Shown here: one piece after another, positions 55,194 to 63,555 of the stretch
Layout: each line of letters starts with the position of its first letter
How positions within the stretch are numbered: position 1 is the stretch's first letter
NCBI RefSeq assembly: GCF_902364355.1
Contig: NZ_CABJDK010000003.1
Span: 62,001 to 126,000 of the forward strand
DNA length: 64,000 nucleotides
Source of the DNA: Collinsella aerofaciens
GTDB lineage: Bacteria > Actinomycetota > Coriobacteriia > Coriobacteriales > Coriobacteriaceae
Reading direction: 5' to 3'
The notes under the pieces: generated by a model
Seen by the model: only the letters and a program-made list of their open reading frames with translations
Databases searched by the model: none
Told to the model about the DNA's origin: nothing
Made by a program: the position numbers and the translations under genes

Positions 55194-56293
55194 AGAAGGC
55201 CCTCTATATCGTGACCTCGATGGACACCGGCGGGGCCGAGACGGTATTCATGAAGTATTACCGGGCTTTGGACAAGTCGCGCTATCAGCTCGACTTCTGT
55301 GTGTCGTCCGACGTGCCGGGCTTTTACGACGCCGAAATCGAGTCGATGGGCGGCAGAATTGTGCACACAGTCAAGAAGACCGAGGCCGGGCCGGTCGCTT
55401 CGTTCAAGCGGCTCATGCAGATAGCCCGGGACGGCGGTTATTGCTGTGCTGTCAGGTCGTCTCAGCACAGTCTTTCCTGTCTTGATTTGCTCGCCATGAG
55501 ATTCGGAGGCGTGTCCAGAACCATATTCAGGTCAAGCAACACGGGTACAGTTTCGAACAGCAAAAAGGAGACCCTGCTGCACAATCTTTTCAAGCCCCTT
55601 GTCAGGGTTGCGGCGACCGACTTCGCCGCCCCGTCTACCGAGGCGGGCGTCTACATGTTCGGCAAGGCGGGGGTATCGGGGCCGCGTTTCCATCTCATGA
55701 AGAACGCGCTCAACCTCGAGGACTACGCCTATGACGCTTCGACACGGGACGATGTTAAGCGCGAACTGGGCGTTCCTGCCGAGTCCTATGTCGTCGGGCA
55801 CGTCGGGAGGTTCAGTGAGCAGAAGAACCACCTCTTCCTTGTCGATGTTTTTGCTGAAATCGCCCGGAGAAGGCCAGACGCCGTCCTCATTCTCGTCGGC
55901 AAAGGCGAGACACGCACGGCCGTTGAGAGGCGCGTTGCCGAGCTCGGATTGACCGATAGGGTGGTGTTTGCCGGGGTTAGGAGCGATGTCCGCCGTCTCT
56001 ATTCGGCTATGGACGTCTTCATCTTCCCCTCTGTCTACGAAGGCCTGCCGAACGTCGTCGTCGAGGCGCAGGCAAACGGACTCCCTTGCGTGATTAGCGA
56101 CTCCATCACGCGGGAGGTTGGCATTTGCGAGAACGTCGTTTACAAAAGTCTGGGCGACGCTCTGGACGAATGGGCCGACGCCGCGCTCTCCGCGGATCGC
56201 ATAGGGTCAAGCGCCAGTGCGAGGGATTTGAAAGGCTCGGGCTATGAAATCAATTCGGAGCTTCCCGGTTTCGTGAGGCTGGTATTCGGATGA
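55190..56293 (+). CDS. Glycosyltransferase family 4 (EpsF-like)
   Basis: A 367-residue GT-B transferase. It opens ALYIVTSMDTGGAETVFMKY, the usual GT4 nucleotide-sugar start. VGHVGRFSEQKNHLFLVDVF and FPSVYEGLPNVVVEAQANGLP are the donor-site segments. AGA/AGG arginine codons are common, unlike in housekeeping genes. It overlaps both neighbours by four bases, so it is tightly coupled within the operon. Confidence 0.9.
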   Translation: MKKALYIVTSMDTGGAETVFMKYYRALDKSRYQLDFCVSSDVPGFYDAEIESMGGRIVHTVKKTEAGPVASFKRLMQIARDGGYCCAVRSSQHSLSCLDLLAMRFGGVSRTIFRSSNTGTVSNSKKETLLHNLFKPLVRVAATDFAAPSTEAGVYMFGKAGVSGPRFHLMKNALNLEDYAYDASTRDDVKRELGVPAESYVVGHVGRFSEQKNHLFLVDVFAEIARRRPDAVLILVGKGETRTAVERRVAELGLTDRVVFAGVRSDVRRLYSAMDVFIFPSVYEGLPNVVVEAQANGLPCVISDSITREVGICENVVYKSLGDALDEWADAALSADRIGSSASARDLKGSGYEINSELPGFVRLVFG

Positions 56294-57378
56294 ACTTTAT
56301 CGAAACATCGCTTTTCTACTTTCTTGTCGTTTTGCTTTCAGCGGCGCTTGCGCGCATGTCGGAAAACGGCAAAAGTAAGGCTGGGCTGGTCGCTGCCGTG
56401 GTTCTTCTTACCGCCGTCGGGGGCTTGAGGTCGTATGCGGTTGGGCAGGATACCCTGGGTTATAAAGAGGGAATCGAGTACTTCTACGCGTATGGGACCA
56501 CGATGTGGAACCATACGTTCAGCGTTCCGTACGGTGTCTTCACAAGTGCGGTGCTCCATATCTGTAACAATTACTCGTTCTTGCTCGTCGTCGAGTCGCT
56601 GATCACCAACGCCTTTTTTGCTTTCAGGCTTTGGGATTTTAGACGAACGGCATCGCTCTCGTTTGCGATGTTCGTCTATACGGCAACGGTGTTCCCGCTG
56701 TCTATGTGTCTGACGTGCCAGATGATTGCAGTCTCGCTGGTTTTCTACGCAACCAGGTTTTTAGAACAGAATAAGCCGTTGCTTTTTTGCGCTTGGTGGG
56801 CTGTTGGCGCTCTTTTGCACGCGTCCGCCCTGATAGGGGTCCTATTCCTCATCTACTACCTATTTTCCAACAAAAGCAAGAGCCGATCGCAGTTCGCCGC
56901 GAAGATGCTTGCATCGGTTGCCCTGCTGTTCCTGGCAGCTTATGCGGGCTCTAAGCTCGTCGACCGGTATGCGCGTTACTCCGTGAACGAATCGAGCATC
57001 GGGTTGATGGTTTTTGCGCAGGCGACCGTCCTCGCGATCGCATATTTCGTCAGCCGCGAAACTGCGAATGTTGCCCCGGTTGAGAGCGACGGAACGTCGC
57101 GGCTCAAAGCCAACCGGATGCCGCTCGTGTTTTACGCTTTAGGCATTTTGGCTTCGGCGTCCTCTTATGTGATTGCCAACGCCGGCCGCATAGCCTATTA
57201 CTTCACCGTATTAGGCCCCGTGATTTTCGGAGGCTTCGTGAAGGACGCTCGGAAAATAAAAGCCCGTTTTTGTCTTGGCTGTTTTCTAGTTGTCTGGTTC
57301 CTTTTCTACGCCTTTTATGCCTATCTGCTTCATACCGGGCTTGGTATCGAGTCTTATTCGTTCGTCTGGATGGGGTAA
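56290..57378 (+). CDS. EpsG-family polysaccharide polymerase (Wzy-like)
   Basis: A 362-residue membrane protein with about ten helices. GGLRSYAVGQDTLGYKEGIEY near residues 47-67 is the EpsG-family extracellular loop. It would polymerise lipid-linked repeat units on the outer face, after flipping by the Wzx-type protein encoded downstream. It overlaps the GT4 gene by four bases. Its GC is lower than that of neighbours. A palindrome TGCCCGAAA/TTTCGGGCA (57383-57403) follows the stop. Confidence 0.83.
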   Translation: MNFIETSLFYFLVVLLSAALARMSENGKSKAGLVAAVVLLTAVGGLRSYAVGQDTLGYKEGIEYFYAYGTTMWNHTFSVPYGVFTSAVLHICNNYSFLLVVESLITNAFFAFRLWDFRRTASLSFAMFVYTATVFPLSMCLTCQMIAVSLVFYATRFLEQNKPLLFCAWWAVGALLHASALIGVLFLIYYLFSNKSKSRSQFAAKMLASVALLFLAAYAGSKLVDRYARYSVNESSIGLMVFAQATVLAIAYFVSRETANVAPVESDGTSRLKANRMPLVFYALGILASASSYVIANAGRIAYYFTVLGPVIFGGFVKDARKIKARFCLGCFLVVWFLFYAFYAYLLHTGLGIESYSFVWMG

Positions 57379-57382
57379 ATAG

Positions 57383-57403
57383 TGCCCGAAACCGTTTCGG
57401 GCA
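57383..57403 (+). terminator. Hairpin after the polymerase gene
   Basis: TGCCCGAAA (57383-57391) pairs with TTTCGGGCA (57395-57403) around CCG. It lacks a T-run. If it terminates transcription, the antiterminator would be needed for the distal genes. Confidence 0.4.
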
Positions 57404-57521
57404 TATACGAGCAAAGTCTACGTTGGTGGTTTGCATACGCCCAGGGCTTGTTCCATGTGTAGCGCAGAGAATTAAAAAGTAAAACGCTTTGTTTAAGCTC
57501 GGACTTAAGGAAATTGTATAT

Positions 57522-58469
57522 ATGGAAAGCAAAATTAAAAAATACCTAAGTGACCCGTGGATGGCCTACTGTGCCTTTACGTCGAAGGGTCTAACGAAAT
57601 GGGTTTCCGACAGGACGCACCTTCGATTGATGCATCGCGCCAAGTTGGGCATGTGGCCTAGCATAGACTCGCCGGTGACCTTCACTGAGAAGATGCAGTG
57701 GCTGAAGCTTAACGATCACAACCCTGCGTACACGACCATGGTCGACAAGTACCGCGCTAAGGACCTCATTGCCTCGCGTGTGGGCTCCGAGCACGTGGTC
57801 AAGACGTTGGGCGCCTGGAATTCCGCTGATGACATCGATGTGAGTGGGCTACCGGAGAAGTTCGTACTCAAAACGAATCACGACTGCGGCGGCGTGCTCA
57901 TCTGCACTGACAAGGGACACTTCGATCTCAACAGTGCCAAGGACTTTTTTCGGGGTCATTTGAAGCAGAATTATTTTTACGGGTGCAGGGAATGGCCTTA
58001 CAAGAACGTGAAGCCCGTCGTGTTCGCCGAGGAGTTCTTGGAGAGCGAGGGCGATAATGCCCGTGATGAAGACGATAACTGGGAAGGCATCGACGAGTTC
58101 GACTTCTTCTGCTTTGACGGGGAACCCCGGCTGATTTCTTATTGCCACGGGGACAAGAACGATTCTGAGAAGAGGTACAACGATTTCTACGACACTGAGT
58201 GGAATCTGCTGCCTTTGGCGATGGGATACGCGAGTTCCGAAGAGACGATCCCTGCCCCGGAGCAGCTCAGCGAGATGCTCGAGCTATCAAGGAAACTGAG
58301 TGACGGTGTACCTTTCTTGAGGGTCGACCTCTTCATCTGCAAGGGGCGCGTTCTCGTCGGCGAGCTGACTTTCTACCCGTGGGGCGGGTTTACGCCTTTC
58401 AGCCCCGCTGAGGCGGAGAGGACGTTGGGGCAAATGGTTTCTTTGCCCCAACGTGAAAACGAGGAATGA
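57522..58469 (+). CDS. TupA-like ATP-grasp protein
   Basis: A 315-residue protein resembling TupA-type ATP-grasp enzymes found in exopolysaccharide and teichuronopeptide loci. FTEKMQWLKL near residue 60 and KFVLKTNHDCGGVLICTDK near residue 112 are family segments. A C-terminal ATP-grasp-like part has FLRVDLFICKGRVLVGELTFYPWGG. TupA adds glutamyl peptides to uronic acids, so this protein could amidate or modify a uronic-acid polymer; that is inferred. The start at 57522 (MESKIKK) has AAGGA upstream. Confidence 0.75.
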   Translation: MESKIKKYLSDPWMAYCAFTSKGLTKWVSDRTHLRLMHRAKLGMWPSIDSPVTFTEKMQWLKLNDHNPAYTTMVDKYRAKDLIASRVGSEHVVKTLGAWNSADDIDVSGLPEKFVLKTNHDCGGVLICTDKGHFDLNSAKDFFRGHLKQNYFYGCREWPYKNVKPVVFAEEFLESEGDNARDEDDNWEGIDEFDFFCFDGEPRLISYCHGDKNDSEKRYNDFYDTEWNLLPLAMGYASSEETIPAPEQLSEMLELSRKLSDGVPFLRVDLFICKGRVLVGELTFYPWGGFTPFSPAEAERTLGQMVSLPQRENEE

Positions 58470-58552
58470 TGGCAAACGAAAGCTGCATTCAGTGCGTGCG
58501 CATGGATAATCAGCCAGTAAGCGCGCTCCGGCGTTTCTTCATGGAGGTTTAG
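58469..58552 (+). CDS. Possible 27-residue coupling ORF
   Basis: ATG 58469 shares a base with the preceding stop and opens a 27-codon frame to TAG 58550-58552, one base before the flippase start. The peptide contains two cysteines (SCIQC). It may only serve translational coupling between the two genes, or be a remnant. There is no independent ribosome binding site. Confidence 0.2.
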   Translation: MANESCIQCVRMDNQPVSALRRFFMEV

Positions 58553-58553
58553 T

Positions 58554-60020
58554 ATGTCCGACACAAAAGACCTCCGGGCGAGGTCGGCAAGCGCGGCAAA
58601 GTGGTCTCTGGCAACCGAGATTATCGCCAAAATCATCTCGCCTATCTCGCAGCTCGTCTTAGCGAGGCTGCTGGCGCCAGAGGCGTTTGGCATGGTGGCG
58701 ACCGTCACCATGGTAGTGAGCTTTGCCGACATGTTCGCGGACGCCGGGTTCCAGAAGTACCTGGTGCAACACAGCTTCCGAGACAAAAAAGACCTGCATG
58801 CCAACGCTAACGTGGCCTTTTGGACGAACTTCGGCATATCGGTGGTCCTGTGGTGTCTCATTGCCATATTCAACGATCCGGTGGCCACCTTCGTGGGCAA
58901 TCCGTCGCTGGGCTTTCCCTTGGCCGTGGCCTGCCTCTCTCTCCCGTTGACGTCGTTTTCGAGCATTCAGATGGCGTTGTTCCACCGTAATCTCGATTTC
59001 AAGTCGCTTATGCCGGTGAGACTGACGTCGACCTTACTTAACTTCGGCTCGACGCTTGTACTGGCGTTTATGGGATTTGGTTACTGGTCACTTATCGTTG
59101 GCACTTTGGCGGCGAATATTGTAAATGCAGTGGGGCTGACTCTGCTGTCTGAGTGGAAGCCGCGTTTTTTCTACTCCTTCAACATGCTGAAGGCTATGTT
59201 CTCATTCAGCGGATGGACGCTTTTGGAGTCGTTCACCATATGGCTTTCCTCTTGGGCGGGCACCTTTATCGTGGGGCATTTCCTGGGTGCGGCTGAGTTG
59301 GGATATTACAAGACGCCAGTCACCTTTGTGAGCGGGTGCTTCGGGATTATCACGAACGCTACGACGCCCATCTTGTTCTCGTCACTTTCGCGCCTTCAGT
59401 TTGATCGGGAAGAATACGTTGCTTATCTGCGACGCTTCCAGTTCATGGTGGCATTGTTCCTGTTGCCGTTGTCTGCGGGTATCTTCGTATTCCGCGAGCC
59501 TTTGGTGGCCCTGTTGCTCGGCGATCAGTGGGGCGAGGCGACGCTCATGTTCGGGTTGTATGGGCTGGTGCAGGGGCCGATGGTGCTGCTCTCATACTAC
59601 AGCAGCGAGATGTATCGCTCTCTTGGTAAACCGCGCGTGTCTACGCTTGTGCAGGTGATGTACCTCGTGTTGATGACGCCGCTTATGACCGTGGCGGCTA
59701 TGCAAGGGTTCGATGCCGTCGTGTGGGCTGATGCGGGATTGAGAATCCTTTTGATTGCTATCAACCAAGTGGTCACATATTTCGTTGTTGGCCTTTCGTT
59801 TGGGCGCACTATGTTGTCGCTCAAGGAGCCCATTTTCTGCACATCGATGATGTGCGCATTTGCATGGGTGACGTATGGACTCGCATCTAGCAACTGGCTT
59901 GGCGTCGGGTTGGACATTGTAGGGTGCGTCGTTGTCTATTTCGCGATTTGCTTTGCTTTGCCCAAGAGTAGGAGGGTGCTGCTGAAGCTGGTCAAGGGCG
60001 GCGGCTTTAAAACGTTTTGA
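58554..60020 (+). CDS. Oligosaccharide flippase (Wzx, MOP superfamily)
   Basis: A 488-residue membrane protein with about 12-14 helices of the polysaccharide transport/MOP type. SAAKWSLATEIIAKIISPISQ and LVLARLLAPEAFGMVA form the typical N-terminus. It would flip lipid-linked repeat units to the outer face before EpsG-type polymerisation. ATGGAGG at 58541-58547 serves as the binding site. It is the only candidate flippase in the locus. Confidence 0.9.
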   Translation: MSDTKDLRARSASAAKWSLATEIIAKIISPISQLVLARLLAPEAFGMVATVTMVVSFADMFADAGFQKYLVQHSFRDKKDLHANANVAFWTNFGISVVLWCLIAIFNDPVATFVGNPSLGFPLAVACLSLPLTSFSSIQMALFHRNLDFKSLMPVRLTSTLLNFGSTLVLAFMGFGYWSLIVGTLAANIVNAVGLTLLSEWKPRFFYSFNMLKAMFSFSGWTLLESFTIWLSSWAGTFIVGHFLGAAELGYYKTPVTFVSGCFGIITNATTPILFSSLSRLQFDREEYVAYLRRFQFMVALFLLPLSAGIFVFREPLVALLLGDQWGEATLMFGLYGLVQGPMVLLSYYSSEMYRSLGKPRVSTLVQVMYLVLMTPLMTVAAMQGFDAVVWADAGLRILLIAINQVVTYFVVGLSFGRTMLSLKEPIFCTSMMCAFAWVTYGLASSNWLGVGLDIVGCVVVYFAICFALPKSRRVLLKLVKGGGFKTF

Positions 60021-60086
60021 GGTCTGTAATTAACTTGTTGGGAGTTCCATCTCAGGACTTCCTTAAAACGAAAGAGTGGGGTATAT

Positions 60087-61127
60087 ATGCAGGATAGAAA
60101 AGTCCTCGTCACTGGCGCCGCCGGCTTCATCGGGGCGTTTCTGGTGAAGCGGCTGCTCGAAACCACCGACGACGCGATCATCGGTCTGGACAACGTGAAC
60201 AGCTACTACGACCCTGGCATCAAGGAGGCTCGCCTGCGAATGCTGGCGGAGGTGGACAAGGCGGGGCGTTTCGCCTTCGTGCGCGGCGACCTGTGCGATG
60301 CCGCGTTGATAGAGCGCCTGTTCGCTGAGAACGGCTTCGACGTTGTGGTGAACTTGGCCGCCCAGGCCGGTGTGCGATACTCCATCGAGAACCCCAAGGC
60401 CTACATAGACAGCAACCTGGTAGGGTTCTTCAATATATTGGAGGCTTGCAGGCGCCACCCGGTGAAGCATCTTGTCTACGCGAGCTCTTCCTCCGTCTAC
60501 GGCGGCAACGAGAAAGTGCCTTTCTCGGAGGACGACCGTGTAGACTCTCCGGTGAGCCTGTACGCCGCCACAAAGAAGTCCAACGAGCTAATGGCCGCGG
60601 CCTACTCCAAGCTTTACTCCATCCCAGCCACGGGCCTGCGCTTCTTTACGGTGTATGGGCCCATGGGAAGGCCCGACATGGCATACTTCGGCTTCACCGA
60701 GAAGTTGCGTCGTGGCGATACGATTAAGATTTTCAACATGGGCGATTGTAAGCGCGACTTTACGTACGTGGACGATATTGTGGAGGGCGTGCGCAGGGTC
60801 ATGGACGGCGCTCCTGAGGTCAAGATCGGTGTTGATGGTTTGCCAATGGCCGCTCATCGCGTGTATAACATCGGCAATTCGAATCCCGAGAACTTGCTGA
60901 TCTTCGTTGATACGCTGCAGCGTGTGCTGGTTGAGGAGGGCGTGCTCCCCGCCGATTACGATTTCGAGGCGCATAAGCAGCTCGTTCCTATGCAGCCTGG
61001 TGACGTGCCTGTAACCTATGCGGATACTGGCGCCTTGGAGCGCGATTTTGGTTACAAACCCGCAACGCCGCTCGAGGACGGTCTTCGTGAATTCGCGAAG
61101 TGGTATCGCGAGTTCTACGGGAATTAG
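60087..61127 (+). CDS. UDP-glucuronate 4-epimerase-like SDR enzyme
   Basis: A 346-residue extended short-chain dehydrogenase. The NAD loop is GAAGFIG (10-16), DNVNSYYDPGIKEARL (35-50) is the hallmark of UDP-glucuronate 4-epimerases (CapI/LspL), and the catalytic pair is Tyr159/Lys163. It would make UDP-galacturonate from the product of Ugd. GAAAGAG lies upstream of the ATG. Codon use is close to that of the chromosome core, unlike the preceding genes. Confidence 0.87.
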   Translation: MQDRKVLVTGAAGFIGAFLVKRLLETTDDAIIGLDNVNSYYDPGIKEARLRMLAEVDKAGRFAFVRGDLCDAALIERLFAENGFDVVVNLAAQAGVRYSIENPKAYIDSNLVGFFNILEACRRHPVKHLVYASSSSVYGGNEKVPFSEDDRVDSPVSLYAATKKSNELMAAAYSKLYSIPATGLRFFTVYGPMGRPDMAYFGFTEKLRRGDTIKIFNMGDCKRDFTYVDDIVEGVRRVMDGAPEVKIGVDGLPMAAHRVYNIGNSNPENLLIFVDTLQRVLVEEGVLPADYDFEAHKQLVPMQPGDVPVTYADTGALERDFGYKPATPLEDGLREFAKWYREFYGN

Positions 61128-61140
61128 CTGGGTGATAGCA

Positions 61141-61650
61141 ATGTCGAATGTATACAGCAGTGACCGTATTCGCTTTGGGGAGGGGTCTATTCTCTCAAAC
61201 CATGCTTTGAGGTTTGTTTGGCTACTTCGAAAGTGCCAGAATTCGCACAATCCTTTATGGCATCTTTTTCGAAAGAGGATGGCTTGCAAATATGGTCTCG
61301 AGATCGCGCCTGCCACCTCGATTGGCGAAGGCTTGTATCTGGGTCACGCTTTTGGCATTACGGTAAACCCGAATGCCGTTATCGGTCGCAACTGCAATAT
61401 GCACAAAGGTGTGACATTTGGTCGGGAAAACCGCGGCAAACGAAAAGGTGCGCCTGTTCTTGGCGATTGCGTTTGGCTTGGTGTCAACTCAACTATTGTT
61501 GGTGGCGTTCGTTTAGGCAACGACGTTCTCGTTGCACCGAACACTTATGTTAACTGCGACGTACCAAGCCATTCGATTGTGATTGGGCACCCATGCAAAA
61601 TCATTTCTCGAGATGGGGCAACAGACGAATATATAAACAACAGGGTCTGA
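61141..61650 (+). CDS. Serine acetyltransferase-like hexapeptide protein
   Basis: A 169-residue left-handed beta-helix acyltransferase. The C-terminal half has hexapeptide repeats (IGEGLYLGHAFGITVNPNAV, then IGRNCNMHKGVTFG) and VIGHPCKII at the end, as in CysE. In a polysaccharide locus it more likely acetylates sugars than serine. The start at 61141 is used because the frame upstream overlaps the epimerase gene. It is the last gene of the locus before the IS110 element; the 150-bp spacer after it holds no gene. Confidence 0.78.
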   Translation: MSNVYSSDRIRFGEGSILSNHALRFVWLLRKCQNSHNPLWHLFRKRMACKYGLEIAPATSIGEGLYLGHAFGITVNPNAVIGRNCNMHKGVTFGRENRGKRKGAPVLGDCVWLGVNSTIVGGVRLGNDVLVAPNTYVNCDVPSHSIVIGHPCKIISRDGATDEYINNRV

Positions 61651-61803
61651 ATAATAAAATCGGTTTTACATGTCTTATCCAGGATAGAGGGGGGTGTTCC
61701 TATAGTTTTGTCAACTGGGAAATGCTCTCCGTGCGACCGAATCGCGGCATGCTGACGCCAAGCCATTAGGCCGGTGGGCTTCAGTCTGCTCGGTGCGTTT
61801 CGG

Positions 61804-62961
61804 CTAGGCTGCGTAAGGCACCCTGTCTCGCATGACCGCGTAGATGACCTTCAGTCTCTTTCGCGCCAGCGCCTTGAGCGCCTTGCCGTGCGACATGCCC
61901 CGCTCCCGGCACCTGGTGTAGTAGTCGCCCCATCTCCCCTCTGTCCGGGTAAGGCAGTTACATGAGAATATGAGCAGGTTCTTCAGCCTCTTGTTGCCTT
62001 GGCGCGATGCCGTCACCGAGGAGATCGAGGTTCCCGACTGGCGGTTGCGCGGCGCCAGGCCGCAGTACGACGCGAGCCTGTCGTGACTGGGGAAGTCTTC
62101 GATGTCGATGGAGATCGCAAGCTCGGAAGCGGTTTTGGGCCCGATGCCCGGCACCGTCAGGAGGCATCGGTAGGTATCGTCGCCCTCGAGCAGGGCGGAG
62201 ATCTCCGCCGTGATCGCCTCGATCTCCGCCGAGTTCTCGGATATCCTGCGCGCGAGCAGTTTCACCGCCCGGTCCTCGGCGGCGACGACCGACGCATCCG
62301 GCCTTGTCGAGGAGGTTGTCGAGCGGACGAGGGCCTCGATCTTACCGCGCGCCGCCCCACGCGTGAGCGCCGCCGCCCTGCGGGGCCCGGCGTCGGCTAC
62401 CGACCAGGCCCCGCCGAGGGATGCCATGAGCCTCAGCTGGGGCCCGTCGGACAGGTCGACCAGTGCCTCGAAGGCGGGGCACGATTCCAGCAGGATGCTG
62501 CGCAGCCGGTTCTTATTCCTAGTGTTCTCGCAGGTCAGGAAGTTCCTCTGGGCGGCCAGCGCCCTCGCCGCCGCAATCGTCGGACCCGGGTCTCCGACCG
62601 GCAGGAGCGCGTCGGGGATGCCAAGCGCCGTCTTCGCGATGACCATCGCGTCTCGCTCGTCGGTCTTGGCGTCGCCGGCGAAGAGCCTGGCGGCCCCGTG
62701 CGCCGCGAGTCCCGGCAGGTACGCCGCCGACATCCCGGCCGCCCTGGCGCGGGCGAGCGCGAGGGCGCCTATGTTGCGCGACTGGTCGACGACCACGAGC
62801 GCATCGGGGAAGCGGCCGAACAGCGAGTCCAGGTCGTCCTCCCTGTTCGCGACGGGGGTGCTCAACAGCACCTCGCCATCTCGAGTCGCGACGCATGCCC
62901 AGTGGGACGATTTCCCGACATCGAGCCCGATGACGGCTTCCGGCATTCTAATTGGTGCCAC
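61804..62961 (-). CDS. IS110-family DEDD transposase/recombinase
   Basis: A 385-residue recombinase. The N-terminal RuvC-like domain has GLDVGKSSHWACV (Asp in the first DEDD position) and AKTDERDAMVIAK (DE..D). The C-terminal Transposase_20 domain has VPGIGPKTASELAIS, a helix-hairpin-helix, and GNKRLKNLLIFS with the family serine. The start is GTG 62961, eight bases after GGAGG; TTG 62976 would overlap that site. Recombinases of this group insert with the help of a structured bridge RNA from the non-coding end. Length is normal, so the element may be active. Confidence 0.92.
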   Translation of the reverse strand: MAPIRMPEAVIGLDVGKSSHWACVATRDGEVLLSTPVANREDDLDSLFGRFPDALVVVDQSRNIGALALARARAAGMSAAYLPGLAAHGAARLFAGDAKTDERDAMVIAKTALGIPDALLPVGDPGPTIAAARALAAQRNFLTCENTRNKNRLRSILLESCPAFEALVDLSDGPQLRLMASLGGAWSVADAGPRRAAALTRGAARGKIEALVRSTTSSTRPDASVVAAEDRAVKLLARRISENSAEIEAITAEISALLEGDDTYRCLLTVPGIGPKTASELAISIDIEDFPSHDRLASYCGLAPRNRQSGTSISSVTASRQGNKRLKNLLIFSCNCLTRTEGRWGDYYTRCRERGMSHGKALKALARKRLKVIYAVMRDRVPYAA

Positions 62962-62979
62962 GGTGGTATCCTCCAATCG

Positions 62980-63200
62980 GTAGGCCGATCGGAACCCCTC
63001 CCCGCGACACCCACATTACCTGGCCGTGGCGCTTGCGCCCGGCAGTTTCCTATCAGTCGTCCGGAGCGGCGAGCGCCCCCGGTGGCAACACCCCCCGGGC
63101 CCTCTACGGGGCAGGGGCAGACGGCCATCCGGAGGCGCCCGATCGGCGGCCCCTCGGGGCTTGCCCGTATCGTAGGCAATGCGCCGAATGCTCGCCATCG
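62980..63200 (-). ncRNA. Candidate bridge RNA of the IS110 element
   Basis: The 5' non-coding end of the element, about 220 nt and very GC-rich, precedes the transposase gene on the minus strand, where bridge RNAs of the IS110 group are encoded. Many stems are possible. One, at 62973-62992, pairs CCGATCGG with CCGATTGG through a G-U pair on the minus strand, while the plus strand would have an A-C mismatch; this favours a minus-strand RNA. Guide loops could not be assigned by eye. Confidence 0.4.
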
Positions 63201-63230
63201 AAATTTATCGATGGCCTATTTCAGACTGTA

Positions 63231-63555
63231 ATGGGGATCGTCTTCGCTAATTACAGCGAGTTAGCGACTCAGTGAGCTTTGGCGCGCTCTGATGCGAGCG
63301 GAAGGTGAAGCAAACTGGAACGGGTAGTAGATTCCCAGAAGCTATATGCAACGTGAGTGTCAAAGATAGCGCGTCTTAACGCATAACCCTGCATTCCTCC
63401 TTTCACCGACTGGCAAAACGATTCACACCTAATTGTCGACATTACCCACGCGATTTATCTTTGCCCCCGCATCGATCTCGCTAAACTAATAACTGCTGCT
63501 ACCAGGGCATTTTCTGGTGCACATTCTATTGGCTCCTGCGAAGATCGGAGCGGGT
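63231..63555. other. Lower-GC spacer without recognisable gene
   Basis: These 325 bp are AT-richer than the surroundings. The only structure seen is a short hairpin GCTAA/TTAGC (63256-63275). No frame has a start with a ribosome binding site. It probably holds the promoter of the following gene, but no clear -35/-10 pair stands out. Confidence 0.4.

Larger units (their letters stand above)
61760..63230 (-). mobile_element. IS110-family insertion sequence (ends approximate)
   Basis: The element comprises the transposase gene (61804-62961) and a GC-rich non-coding leader to about 63230, where base composition drops sharply. IS110 elements have no terminal inverted repeats, so the ends cannot be fixed. 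TTCAGTCTG near 61778 and TTCAGACTG near 63218 may mark related end sequences. It lies just beyond the polysaccharide locus, and neither neighbour is visibly broken. Confidence 0.7.
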
